The notes beneath the pieces are model-generated. The model was not told the DNA's origin, searched no databases, and saw only the letters and a list, made by a program, of their open reading frames with translations. Of a stretch of 55,417 bases of DNA, positions 15,750 to 23,465 are shown piece by piece. Origin of the DNA: Calorimonas adulescens (lineage in GTDB: Bacteria > Bacillota > Thermoanaerobacteria > Thermoanaerobacterales > UBA4877); the NCBI RefSeq assembly GCF_008274215.1, contig NZ_VTPS01000018.1, positions 1 to 55,417 on the forward strand. Reading direction: 5' to 3'. Position numbers and translations under genes: made by a program. How positions within the stretch are numbered: the stretch's first letter is position 1; every line of letters begins with the position of its first letter.

Positions 15750-16471
15750 TGGTCAGAATTAGTCAACTTTTCATATTCTTTTACTGTTATCACCTGGGTA
15801 TTAGCGGCCAGGTCACCCAGTCTCCTTCCCTTATCATTGGCCAAGACCACAATAGGCTCAATGAGCCAGCCGATGTATGGTATCATATTTAAGGCCGTCC
15901 AGATTAAGTTCCTTAAAGCAGATTTTCCTTTGCTGCATGGTGTGTTGTCCTTGAGGTCTACCACCATAAGTCCTGCCGCTCTTTTGCCGTAGCTCTGCCC
16001 CTTTCCAATACCATCTTTTATGAAGTTATAGGTCAGAGCGCATATGATACCGCCTACTATCAATAATATACCAAAGATATACCACCCATAGGATACTCCA
16101 TTATATGGTGTGTAGTCAGAATAATATCCATTGTAAGTATAGGAGTCAAAAACTCCGGCTACAATCAGGATTATAATACCAACCATGAAAGCGGCACCTG
16201 CAATAATGGAGTCCAGTATACTGGCCCATAAACGAGGCCATAAGGGAGCTTTTGAATATTCTACAGCCTGTGTCAAAATTTCAGAGGTGTTAAACCCAAG
16301 ATTCAATGCTGCGCGCGGATCTCCATCGCATCCATAGGTAGTACAGCCATGGTTTTCATTCCAACATTCTACATGATGAGCTATACCGCATTTAGAACAT
16401 ACAACTATATTGTCATCTGCTCTGATAATCCTGTGGCAATATGGGCATTCTCTGTTTACATATCTGTTCAT
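15734..16471 (-). CDS. RDD membrane protein with N-terminal RING-like zinc finger
   Basis: A 245-residue protein. The N-terminus carries CPYCHRII, CSKCGIAHHVECW and a final C-x-C-like pair (HGCTTYGC), the pattern of the prokaryotic RING finger family. The C-terminal two thirds form an RDD domain with two to three membrane helices (ILDSIIAGAAFMVG, YGWYIFGILLIVGGII) and the closing GRRLGDLAANTQVI. The cytoplasmic finger probably binds protein or metal; no ubiquitin-like function should be assumed. The ATG at 16471 has AAGGGGG eight bases upstream. Confidence 0.75.
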   Translation of the reverse strand: MNRYVNRECPYCHRIIRADDNIVVCSKCGIAHHVECWNENHGCTTYGCDGDPRAALNLGFNTSEILTQAVEYSKAPLWPRLWASILDSIIAGAAFMVGIIILIVAGVFDSYTYNGYYSDYTPYNGVSYGWYIFGILLIVGGIICALTYNFIKDGIGKGQSYGKRAAGLMVVDLKDNTPCSKGKSALRNLIWTALNMIPYIGWLIEPIVVLANDKGRRLGDLAANTQVITVKEYEKLTNSDQWKTL

Positions 16472-16620
16472 AAAGCTATCCCCCTTGTTATTCTTTCCTT
16501 TATACATAATTATATCATAATTATATGCCGGAATTGTTTATTTTCTATTGACGGCATGATTACAATAAGAACATATATTAAAAAGATATGTAACATCAAA
16601 TGCATCCTTAAAGTGAGTTT

Positions 16621-16757
16621 ATGACACTTTCAAATAAGTGGCAGGTGTGGCAGTGGCATCTGGCATGGACGCCAGGTGGGCCGACCTGAGGCAAGGACGC
16701 CGAATGGAGGCGTAACAAGCAAAGTATTAGGGAAAACCTGATTGGTGGTTTTCCCTA
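16621..16757 (+). ncRNA. GC-rich element, possible structured RNA or Trp-rich leader
   Basis: A short stretch far richer in G and C than its flanks. It can form CATCTGGC/GCCAGGTG (16657-16664 with 16671-16678) and ACGCC/GGCGT (16697-16701 with 16709-16713), and ends with the strong hairpin AGGGAAAACC/GGTTTTCCCT (about 16729-16756), which lacks a T-run. A 22-codon frame from 16621 contains WQVWQWHLAW, four tryptophans in ten residues, as in a leader peptide, but no trp gene follows. The strand is uncertain, and a repeat element is also possible. Confidence 0.35.
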
Positions 16758-16765
16758 TGCCGTGT

Positions 16766-16915
16766 CTATCTTTTCTTTTTGTTGTCTTTTTTCTCTAATG
16801 CAAACTCTTTTCCAATCTCCACGTCTTCAATAGATGTGGGCCTGTTCTCGTCCCTATTTTTTGTGTTCCTCTTCACGTCACTGGTGTTGGGGCGCATTTG
16901 TTTATCTTTACTCAC
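16766..16915 (-). CDS. Small, highly charged protein
   Basis: A 49-codon frame starting with GTG at 16913-16915, with GGGGAGGTG six bases upstream. The product begins SKDKQMRPNTSDVKRNTKN and ends EKKDNKKKR; it is hydrophilic, without cysteine or membrane segments, and probably disordered. The strong ribosome site and clean frame argue it is real. It resembles small spore or stress proteins only in composition; no family is recognised. Confidence 0.6.
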   Translation of the reverse strand: MSKDKQMRPNTSDVKRNTKNRDENRPTSIEDVEIGKEFALEKKDNKKKR

Positions 16916-17202
16916 ATGTTTCACCTCCCCTAATATTATCAATAGATTTTTGAAAATAATACATGAACTTGCAATACAGACATAAATTAGACAGTAGCTC
17001 TTGAACGCTTTTTAGTATTGAACGGTATAAACTTATAACATATAATGGATGTGGGCAGATGATGACAGATATTAATGTGTAGCTTGTTTTCCATAAACAT
17101 TTTATTGGCATTCTACCTGTTGGGCAATTAATTGGTGAACAGACAGGTTATGTGGCCTGGATAGTTTGCAGGTGGGTTTGTTAAGGGAGGCGGGCTTTTC
17201 CC

Positions 17203-17433
17203 ATGGATAACTACATAAAGATAGCGGTGCTGGATAATGAGGTTGAAGCGAGACTGCTGGAAGAAGTCCTGAAGGAACGAGGGATACCCTATGTTATAAG
17301 GTCTTATCATGATGCCGCGTATGATGGTATCTTTCAAATTGTTGAGGGATGGGGATACGTGGCCTCGTTTGAGGATTACAGTGGTGAGATTATGCAGATC
17401 TTATCAGATATAAGGATTGATGGAAGGGAGTAG
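17203..17433 (+). CDS. Small DUF2007-like putative signal-transducing protein
   Basis: A 76-residue soluble protein starting MDNYIKIAVLDNEVEARLLE, with the alpha/beta pattern of DUF2007 domains (strand, helix LLEEVLKERGIPY, strand, GYVASFEDY). The function is unknown. AAGGGAGG lies about a dozen bases upstream. It ends four bases before the SDR gene, so the two form a pair. The family assignment is tentative. Confidence 0.55.
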   Translation: MDNYIKIAVLDNEVEARLLEEVLKERGIPYVIRSYHDAAYDGIFQIVEGWGYVASFEDYSGEIMQILSDIRIDGRE

Positions 17434-17436
17434 ATC

Positions 17437-18225
17437 ATGGGTTTCTGGGATGGAAAGGTTGTGCTTGTAACCGGGGCTACTAAAGGGATAGGCCTGGCCA
17501 TAGCAAAAGAACTGATAGGCAAGAATGTATACCTGATTTTAACCGCCAGGTCAAAGGACGAGCTGTCTAAACTGGAGAATGAGCTATCATCATATAAAGG
17601 TCGGTTTTTTTTATTTCCTGCTGATGTATCCAGTGGGGATATGGTCAAGAATCTGGTAGATGAGGGCTATAGACGCTTTGGCAGGATCGATATTGTCATA
17701 AACAATGCAGGGATTGGCCTGAGGGCTGGCGTCAGGGATATAAAGCCTGAAGACCTTGAAAAGGCAATGATGGTGAACCTGTTTGGACCTTTATATATGA
17801 TGCAAAACGTTATACCTATTTTTGAAAGGCAGAATGGAGGTGTGATAGTAAATATATGTTCTTTGGGGGCTGTAAGACCCGTTCCTAATATCGGCGGTTA
17901 CTCAGCAACGAAGGCAGCACTCATGTCTTTGGCAGATACAGCTCGATTGGAACTCGCTCCCTTGGGGGTTAAGGTGATTAATGTCTTCCCTGGATCTGCT
18001 ACGACCAGTTTTCGTGAGAATGCGCTGGGAGAGGGTTACCCACCAAACGAGCCGAGGCTTTCAAGAGTATCTCCTGAATTTGTGGCGTCACGCATCATCT
18101 CAGGTATAGAAAAAGGCAGGAGGGATATCTACATAACGAGGTTGGATTGGGTACTGGCTTTTGTCACAAGGCTCTGGCCTGGCCTTTCTGACCGCCTTGT
18201 ATTAAAGGCATTCAGCAAAAGTTAA
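17437..18225 (+). CDS. Short-chain dehydrogenase/reductase
   Basis: A 262-residue classical SDR. The NAD(P) motif TGATKGIG (about residues 12-19), the NNAG motif (about 88-91), and the catalytic S...YSATK (about 140 and 153-157) are all present. The stretch LILTARSKDELSKLE favours NADP(H). The C-terminal extension with ITRLDWVLAFVTRLWPGLSD is typical of lipid- or ketone-reducing SDRs. The substrate cannot be predicted. It is probably cotranscribed with the small gene at 17203. Confidence 0.8.
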   Translation: MGFWDGKVVLVTGATKGIGLAIAKELIGKNVYLILTARSKDELSKLENELSSYKGRFFLFPADVSSGDMVKNLVDEGYRRFGRIDIVINNAGIGLRAGVRDIKPEDLEKAMMVNLFGPLYMMQNVIPIFERQNGGVIVNICSLGAVRPVPNIGGYSATKAALMSLADTARLELAPLGVKVINVFPGSATTSFRENALGEGYPPNEPRLSRVSPEFVASRIISGIEKGRRDIYITRLDWVLAFVTRLWPGLSDRLVLKAFSKS

Positions 18226-18325
18226 GTCACGATTGCCATCCAGTAAGCATTAGATGTACAGCGTATGGGATCACGCACCGGTGAGTTTGTAACGGATACG
18301 AACATTATAAAAAGGAGAGATACAG

Positions 18326-18715
18326 ATGATAAAATGGAGAGAAGAGTTCAGACTGGGCATAGAGACGATAGATGAACAGCATAAAAAGTTGTTTGCCATA
18401 GCAAATGAGGCGTACGATCTTTTAAAGAATGATTTCTATATAGACAAATATGATAGGATTGTTGCCATCTTGAAGGAGCTCAGGGACTACACCATATATC
18501 ACTTCAATTCTGAAGAGGACTATATGAAGAGCATAGGCTATAAAAAACTCCTGTCCCATAAGGTGGAACACAATGACTTTGTCGAGAAGATAAACAGCAT
18601 TGATCTGGACAAACTGGATGAAAACCAGGATGAGTATATACTGGAGCTATTAAATTTTGTTGTAGACTGGATAGAACAGCACATCCTGGGTACGGACAAG
18701 CAGATAGTCTCTTAA
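18326..18715 (+). CDS. Bacteriohemerythrin
   Basis: A 129-residue four-helix di-iron oxygen-binding protein. Iron ligands are visible in IDEQHKKLF, YHFNSEEDYM, HKVEHNDF and WIEQHILGTDK, the full H/H/E/H/H/H/D set. It opens with IKWREEFRLGIETIDEQH, usual for the family. In anaerobes it is thought to scavenge or sense oxygen. AAGGAGAG precedes the ATG by about nine bases. It appears to be a single-gene unit. Confidence 0.9.
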   Translation: MIKWREEFRLGIETIDEQHKKLFAIANEAYDLLKNDFYIDKYDRIVAILKELRDYTIYHFNSEEDYMKSIGYKKLLSHKVEHNDFVEKINSIDLDKLDENQDEYILELLNFVVDWIEQHILGTDKQIVS

Positions 18716-19157
18716 TGCCGGCATATTGAATGCGTCTGGCAAACACAGGAGAAAACATTCCTGTGCAAATCCATTTATGATAGTCCATATTCTGTTATGT
18801 ATGGTCTTATGCCAGTGGTTTTTTGTGTTTTCCTATGTCAATTAGATGAAATGATGCATTGGCGAGCCTGAAAAAGAGGGCATTAAAGCTTTAATTAAAT
18901 TTACAAATAAACCTTCCTTATATATTCGAGAGAATTTTAAATAAATTTATGAGACAAATATATGGATGTTTGTCCAAACTTCGACATGGTTTTTTGTTAA
19001 AAATATACCAAAATCCTTTTGGATCCACATTTTAAGCTGCTTTGAGTCGATTTTAGTCATGCGAAAAATTGAAGGATAAAAAGGGAAAATGCAATTTTAA
19101 TAGAATAGATACAATAGAAAATAAAGGAAAACGAAAAACTCAAGAGGAGGGACTGGC
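18716..19157 (+). other. AT-rich intergenic region with no clear gene
   Basis: This 440-bp gap holds a 7-bp hairpin CACAGGA/TCCTGTG near 18744-18767 without a T-run, a single TTCGACA (18980-18986) matching a Spo0A-box core by possible chance, and the AGGAGGG ribosome site of the next gene. No reading frame with a ribosome site was found. Confidence 0.5.
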
Positions 19158-19523
19158 ATGACCATAAAAAAGATTGCGAATAATGCAAGAACAATTGAAG
19201 AGCGGGATGAGATAATAGTACTGAGCTATTACCTTGTCTCGGGGGAGATTACCGTAAGTTATGAAGGAGAAGAATTGATCTTGCCATCCTACGGGATAGA
19301 GGTTATGAGCGAGACATACAGAAACGGTAAAAAGGTTGATGAGGGAAGGGAGAGGTACGAAAATATCAGTCCATACTGTGAGAGGGTTGTGGAACTGATA
19401 AATCACTTTGCAGACATGTTTCTCTCTCCTGTACACTTAATTGACATTATGGAGGAGAGGATTGAGGAATATATTGAAGACTTTGATAGGGTGATACAGA
19501 AGATATCCCGCATGGCAATATAA
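19158..19523 (+). CDS. DUF6514-like protein of unknown function
   Basis: A 121-residue soluble protein with the pattern seen in DUF6514 proteins of Clostridia: YYLVSGEITVSYEG, then YGIEVMSET, YENISPYCERVVELINHFA and a helical C-terminus (SPVHLIDIMEERIEEYI). The function is unknown. AGGAGGG lies eight bases before the ATG. A terminator overlaps its stop codon, so it is a single-gene unit. The family name is from memory and moderately certain. Confidence 0.6.
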   Translation: MTIKKIANNARTIEERDEIIVLSYYLVSGEITVSYEGEELILPSYGIEVMSETYRNGKKVDEGRERYENISPYCERVVELINHFADMFLSPVHLIDIMEERIEEYIEDFDRVIQKISRMAI

Positions 19524-19553
19524 AAAGTGGCTAAAACCACTTTTATTTTTTTG
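19523..19553 (+). terminator. Rho-independent terminator
   Basis: AAAAGTGG/CCACTTTT with a 6-nt loop, followed by ATTTTTTT, separates the DUF6514-like gene from acpS. Confidence 0.85.
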
Positions 19554-19611
19554 AAGGATTTTGGGAAGAAATATAGAAGATATTATATATAACTTTGCGG
19601 AGGTAATGGGT

Positions 19612-20031
19612 TTGCTTTACACAGGTGTGGATATTGTAGAGATAAAAAGGATAGGGTCGATTATGGAAAAGCATCCTGCCTTTATAGAACGGTTTTTTAC
19701 GGAGAGGGAAATGTCGTATTTTATTGATAAGAGACTGAAAGCAGAACATATAGCCGCCGGTTTTGCTGCCAAGGAGGCTGTGTCCAAGTGTATTGGAGGC
19801 CTTATAGGTATAAAGCTCAAAGACATAGAGGTATTGCGTGGAGGCAGGCCTGAGGTAAGACTGTGGGGGAGAGCTAAACAAAAGGCTGAGTTGATGGGTA
19901 TAGGTTACATATCAGTTTCCATCAGCCATTCCAGTGATTATGCTGTAGCCTTTGCTGTGGCTAAGGGAGGTGATTGTGATGTATCTTTTGACGGCGGAGG
20001 AAATGAGAGCAATAGACAGGGTTGCTATTGA
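19612..20031 (+). CDS. acpS: Holo-[acyl-carrier-protein] synthase
   Basis: Transfers 4'-phosphopantetheine from CoA to acyl carrier protein. Family motifs: TGVDIVEIKRI, FTEREMSYF, AGFAAKEAVSKCIG (magnesium and catalytic region) and VSISHSSDYAVAFA. I choose the TTG at 19612 because GGAGGT is seven bases upstream and the family starts just before GxDIVEI; the ATG at 19606 is only one base from that site. The last 18 codons overlap the nnr gene. Order acpS-nnr-alr-endoAI-endoA matches the Bacillus dcw-distant cluster. Confidence 0.88.
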   Translation: MLYTGVDIVEIKRIGSIMEKHPAFIERFFTEREMSYFIDKRLKAEHIAAGFAAKEAVSKCIGGLIGIKLKDIEVLRGGRPEVRLWGRAKQKAELMGIGYISVSISHSSDYAVAFAVAKGGDCDVSFDGGGNESNRQGCY

Positions 20032-21520
20032 AGAGATAGGGATACCGGGAGTGGTGCTCATGGAGCACGCTGCCTTATCAGTTCTGGCCGAGATAGAAAA
20101 AAGCTTTGGGGATGTAAAGGGAAAAAGGTTTGCTGCATTTTGCGGAAGAGGCAATAATGGGGGTGATGGCCTGGCCCTGTCACGCCTTTTGATACAAAAA
20201 GGCGCTGAATGTTATGTATTTCTGTCAGGTACCATGGAAGAGATAGGCGGCGACGCCGGGACTAACCTGGGTGTCCTGAGGGGTGTAGGAGGCTATATCG
20301 CGGAGGTGACACAGAAAGAGAGCATTAAGTTTATAGAAAAGCAGGTAAAAGAGAGTGAGGTGATTATTGACGCCATACTGGGAACAGGTATCAAAGGAGA
20401 TGTAAGGGGTATTAATAGAGACCTCATTGAGTTTATAAATACGGTGGGCAAACCGGTAGTGTCTGTGGACATACCCTCAGGGCTTGATTCTGATACCGGG
20501 AGACCTATGGGGATCGCAGTCAAATCGGATATCACAGTAACATTTGGCTACCCGAAGGTTGGAGAGGTGATATACCCGGGGGCTGAGTATGCGGGAAGGC
20601 TTGTAGTGGCGGATATAGGGTATCCTGCAAGGATAGTAGAGGAGATAAACCCGGCTGGAAGACTTGCCACCCGTGAAGAGCTGCCATTTATAAGGGACAG
20701 GGAAAGGGACACTCACAAAGGAAATTATGGGCATGTCCTTGTCATAGGTGGTTCCAAAGACTTTGTAGGTGCCCCGGCAATAAGCTCGCTGGCGGCGTTA
20801 AAGAGTGGGGCAGGGCTTGTCACCATGGCTGTGCCATCCTGTGTGGCAGGTATGGTCTCAGGCAGGATATTAGAGGTGATACCACTTTCTCTTGGCGATG
20901 AGGACGGGTATCTGGGTAAAGTGGCTTTAGATGAGGTCCTGACAATGATAGACCGTTTTGATGTGGTGGCTGTAGGGCCTGGCCTTGGCATGGGTGAGCC
21001 GGTGAAAGCATTTATGGATGGCCTTATAAAAAACTGTCCTCTTCCCATGGTGATAGATGCTGACGGTCTCAATAATATAGAGCCAACTGCCTTAATTAAG
21101 TCTAAGGCCCCAGTAGTGGTCACCCCTCATCCGGGAGAGATGGCCAGACTAACCGGAAGAAAGACAGAGGATGTGAATAGTGACAGGATCAATATCACAA
21201 GGGAATTTACACGCCGGTATAAGGCTACATGTGTCCTTAAGGGTGCGAGAACCGTTATAGCAGTGGAAAACAGGTACTATATTATACCTACCGGCAATCC
21301 GGGAATGGCTACAGCCGGAAGTGGAGATGTGCTGACTGGTGTAATTGCAGGGTTTATCGGCCAGGGTTTCAGCCCGACTGATGCTGCTATACTGGGAGCG
21401 TATGTGCACGGCCTGGCCGGGGACATGCTTGCAAAGAAAAGAGGTGAATACGGTATAACGGCCACAGACATAGCCTCATATATCCCTGTGGCAATAAATG
21501 AGTTGAAAAAGAGAATGTAG
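19979..21520 (+). CDS. nnr: Bifunctional NAD(P)HX epimerase / ADP-dependent dehydratase
   Basis: Repairs hydrated NADH and NADPH. The N-terminal YjeF domain (about 1-215) has CGRGNNGGDGLA and VDIPSGLDSDTG, the epimerase motifs. The C-terminal kinase-like domain (about 230-513) has VVTPHPGEMARLTG and AGSGDVLTGVIAG, typical of the dehydratase. The ATG at 19979 is seven bases after GGAGGTG; a longer start would run further into acpS. It overlaps acpS by 53 bases and lies 17 bp before alr, so the genes are one operon. Confidence 0.9.
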   Translation: MYLLTAEEMRAIDRVAIEEIGIPGVVLMEHAALSVLAEIEKSFGDVKGKRFAAFCGRGNNGGDGLALSRLLIQKGAECYVFLSGTMEEIGGDAGTNLGVLRGVGGYIAEVTQKESIKFIEKQVKESEVIIDAILGTGIKGDVRGINRDLIEFINTVGKPVVSVDIPSGLDSDTGRPMGIAVKSDITVTFGYPKVGEVIYPGAEYAGRLVVADIGYPARIVEEINPAGRLATREELPFIRDRERDTHKGNYGHVLVIGGSKDFVGAPAISSLAALKSGAGLVTMAVPSCVAGMVSGRILEVIPLSLGDEDGYLGKVALDEVLTMIDRFDVVAVGPGLGMGEPVKAFMDGLIKNCPLPMVIDADGLNNIEPTALIKSKAPVVVTPHPGEMARLTGRKTEDVNSDRINITREFTRRYKATCVLKGARTVIAVENRYYIIPTGNPGMATAGSGDVLTGVIAGFIGQGFSPTDAAILGAYVHGLAGDMLAKKRGEYGITATDIASYIPVAINELKKRM

Positions 21521-21537
21521 TTGGGAGGTAATCTGAG

Positions 21538-22692
21538 TTGAACATAAGGCCAACATATGCAGAAATAGATCTGGATGCCTATCATAGCAATATAAAGAAC
21601 ATCAAAGAGTGGGTAAAGGATGCTGAGGTGTGTGCGGTAATAAAGGCCAATGCTTATGGGCATGGGGCTTGTGAACTGGCCCCTGTGGCTTTGCAGGCCG
21701 GTGCCACAAGGCTGGCTGTCGCTTTCTTAGATGAGGCCCTGGAACTTAGAAATGCAGGCATAAATGCTCCAATACTTATACTTGGATATACGCCTTTGGA
21801 ACAGTTAGAAAAGGCCGTAAAGAATGACATAACCATTTCTGTATTTGACTATAACACAGCATTAAAGATTAATGAGGCCGCCTCTTCTTTAAACAAAACG
21901 GCAAAAATCCACGTAAAACTTGATACAGGTATGGGTAGGCTGGGATATACCGATAAGGAGAAGGCAATAAGTGACATAGAAAAGATGTCACTTCTGAAAA
22001 ACATAGAGATAGAAGGTTTGTTTACCCATTTTGCTGCTGCTGATATTAAGGACAAGTCCTATACCAATCAGCAATTTGAAAGATATATGGAGGTGGTAGA
22101 TGGTCTTAAAAAGAAGGGCATAGAGATACCGGTAAAACACGTATCAAATAGTGCGGCTATACTGGACCTGCCAGAAATGAGGCTCAATATGGTAAGGGCA
22201 GGAATCATGACCTATGGATATTACCCCTCGGACGAGGTGAAGCATACGGTGGACATAAAGCCTGTGATGAGCCTTAAGACCACTGTATCTTTTGTAAAAA
22301 GAGTGCCCCCCGGAGACAGCATCAGCTATGGCAGGACATTTATAACTCAAAAGGAGTCAGTTATTGCAACAGTGCCTGTTGGATATGCTGATGGTTTTGT
22401 CAGGCTGCGTTCAGGAAGGGCAAGGGTCATTATACATGGACAAATCGCTGATGTAGTTGGCAGGATATGCATGGACCAATGTATGATAGACGTTACGGAT
22501 ATAGGAGGGGTAAGCGTGGGGGATGAGGTCATTCTGATGGGGACATCCAATGGTAAAAAGATTGATGCCGATGATATAGCTGGTGACATAGGGACAATAA
22601 GTTATGAAATATTATGTGGAATATCCAGGAGGGTTCCCCGAATATATATTAAAGGAGGAAAGGTAATAGGGGTTACAAATTATCTGTTCTAA
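21538..22692 (+). CDS. alr: Alanine racemase
   Basis: Makes D-alanine for peptidoglycan. PLP-lysine in AVIKANAYGHGA (lysine about residue 38), the catalytic tyrosine in SYGRTF (about 263), and GYADGF and GRICMDQCMIDVT are all as in the family; the length of 384 is normal. The start codon is TTG at 21538 with GGGAGGT ten bases upstream. It lies between nnr and the EndoAI/EndoA pair, the conserved Firmicutes order. With dat at 2292 the window holds two D-amino-acid routes. Confidence 0.92.
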   Translation: MNIRPTYAEIDLDAYHSNIKNIKEWVKDAEVCAVIKANAYGHGACELAPVALQAGATRLAVAFLDEALELRNAGINAPILILGYTPLEQLEKAVKNDITISVFDYNTALKINEAASSLNKTAKIHVKLDTGMGRLGYTDKEKAISDIEKMSLLKNIEIEGLFTHFAAADIKDKSYTNQQFERYMEVVDGLKKKGIEIPVKHVSNSAAILDLPEMRLNMVRAGIMTYGYYPSDEVKHTVDIKPVMSLKTTVSFVKRVPPGDSISYGRTFITQKESVIATVPVGYADGFVRLRSGRARVIIHGQIADVVGRICMDQCMIDVTDIGGVSVGDEVILMGTSNGKKIDADDIAGDIGTISYEILCGISRRVPRIYIKGGKVIGVTNYLF

Positions 22693-22777
22693 CAAAACCT
22701 GGTATAATATCCTATTCTATTGACATAATTATATACAGTAATATATAATCAAATATATGGTTCGAGGAGGTTTTATA

Positions 22778-23047
22778 GTGGGAGAGACTAAGAGGATACT
22801 GGTAAGTCTTCCAGAGAGTCTTCTTGAGGAGGTGGATCTCCTGGCTTCTATGGAGAACAGGAACAGAAGCGAATTCATAAGGGAAGCAATGAAACTGTAT
22901 ATCAGCGAGAAAAAGAAGAGAGAGATCAGGGAGAGTATGAAGAAAGGATACATGGAGATGGCGGCTATTAACCTGGAAATGGCTGAGTTGGGATTTACAG
23001 CAGAAAACGAGTGCCTCAATTCCTATGAAAAAAGATTGGCCAAGTGA
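22778..23047 (+). CDS. endoAI: Antitoxin EndoAI, ribbon-helix-helix protein
   Basis: An 89-residue CopG-type ribbon-helix-helix protein. The DNA-binding strand and helices are seen in [16 protein letters not shown] and [16 protein letters not shown]; the acidic C-terminal part should wrap and block the toxin. The GTG at 22778 follows GAGGAGG by seven bases. Its end overlaps or touches the start of endoA, typical for this type II toxin-antitoxin pair, and it probably represses its own promoter. Confidence 0.88.
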   Translation: MGETKRILVSLPESLLEEVDLLASMENRNRSEFIREAMKLYISEKKKREIRESMKKGYMEMAAINLEMAELGFTAENECLNSYEKRLAK

Positions 23048-23052
23048 ATACT

Positions 23053-23403
23053 ATGAATATAAAGCGTGGCGATGTCTACTACGCTGACCTCAGTCCCGTT
23101 ATAGGGTCGGAGCAAGGTGGCGTAAGACCTGTACTCATCATACAAAACGATATTGGTAATAAGTACAGTCCTACCATTATTGTTGCGGCTATCACATCTC
23201 AAATTAATAAAGCCAGACTCCCAACCCATGTGGAAATTGAAGGCACTGAATATGGTCTTGCGAAAGATTCTGTCATATTATTGGAACAGATAAGGACAAT
23301 AGATAAAAAGAGACTGAGGGAAAAGATTGCGCACTTTGACAACGATATAATGGAGAGTGTTAATAGGGCATTGGAGATAAGCCTGGGTCTGGTTGACTTT
23401 TAG
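23053..23403 (+). CDS. endoA: mRNA interferase EndoA (MazF family toxin)
   Basis: A sequence-specific RNA endonuclease that stops translation under stress. The opening [20 protein letters not shown], then [12 protein letters not shown] and IVAAITSQ (catalytic arginine and threonine regions) are typical of Bacillus EndoA, which cuts U^ACAU. The length of 116-119 residues is normal. The ATG at 23053 or the GTG at 23044, which overlaps the antitoxin stop, may be used; no separate strong ribosome site exists, so it should be coupled to endoAI. Confidence 0.92.
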   Translation: MNIKRGDVYYADLSPVIGSEQGGVRPVLIIQNDIGNKYSPTIIVAAITSQINKARLPTHVEIEGTEYGLAKDSVILLEQIRTIDKKRLREKIAHFDNDIMESVNRALEISLGLVDF

Positions 23404-23410
23404 TTTAATT

Positions 23411-23441
23411 AGGTATTCGGATAAGAATACCTGCTATTTTT
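23411..23441 (+). terminator. Terminator behind endoA
   Basis: An 8-bp stem AGGTATTC/GAATACCT with a 6-nt loop, followed by GCTATTTTTAT, ends the acpS-endoA operon. Confidence 0.7.
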
Positions 23442-23465
23442 ATGCGCATGAGAGAGGGGAGAAAT

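Noticed and set aside
16621-16689. Call of a true tryptophan attenuator
   Set aside because: No biosynthetic or transport gene lies downstream on that strand and the final hairpin lacks a T-run; kept only as a possibility.
18980-18986. Single Spo0A-box core TTCGACA
   Set aside because: A 7-base match in 440 bp of intergenic DNA is not enough, and no sporulation gene follows directly.
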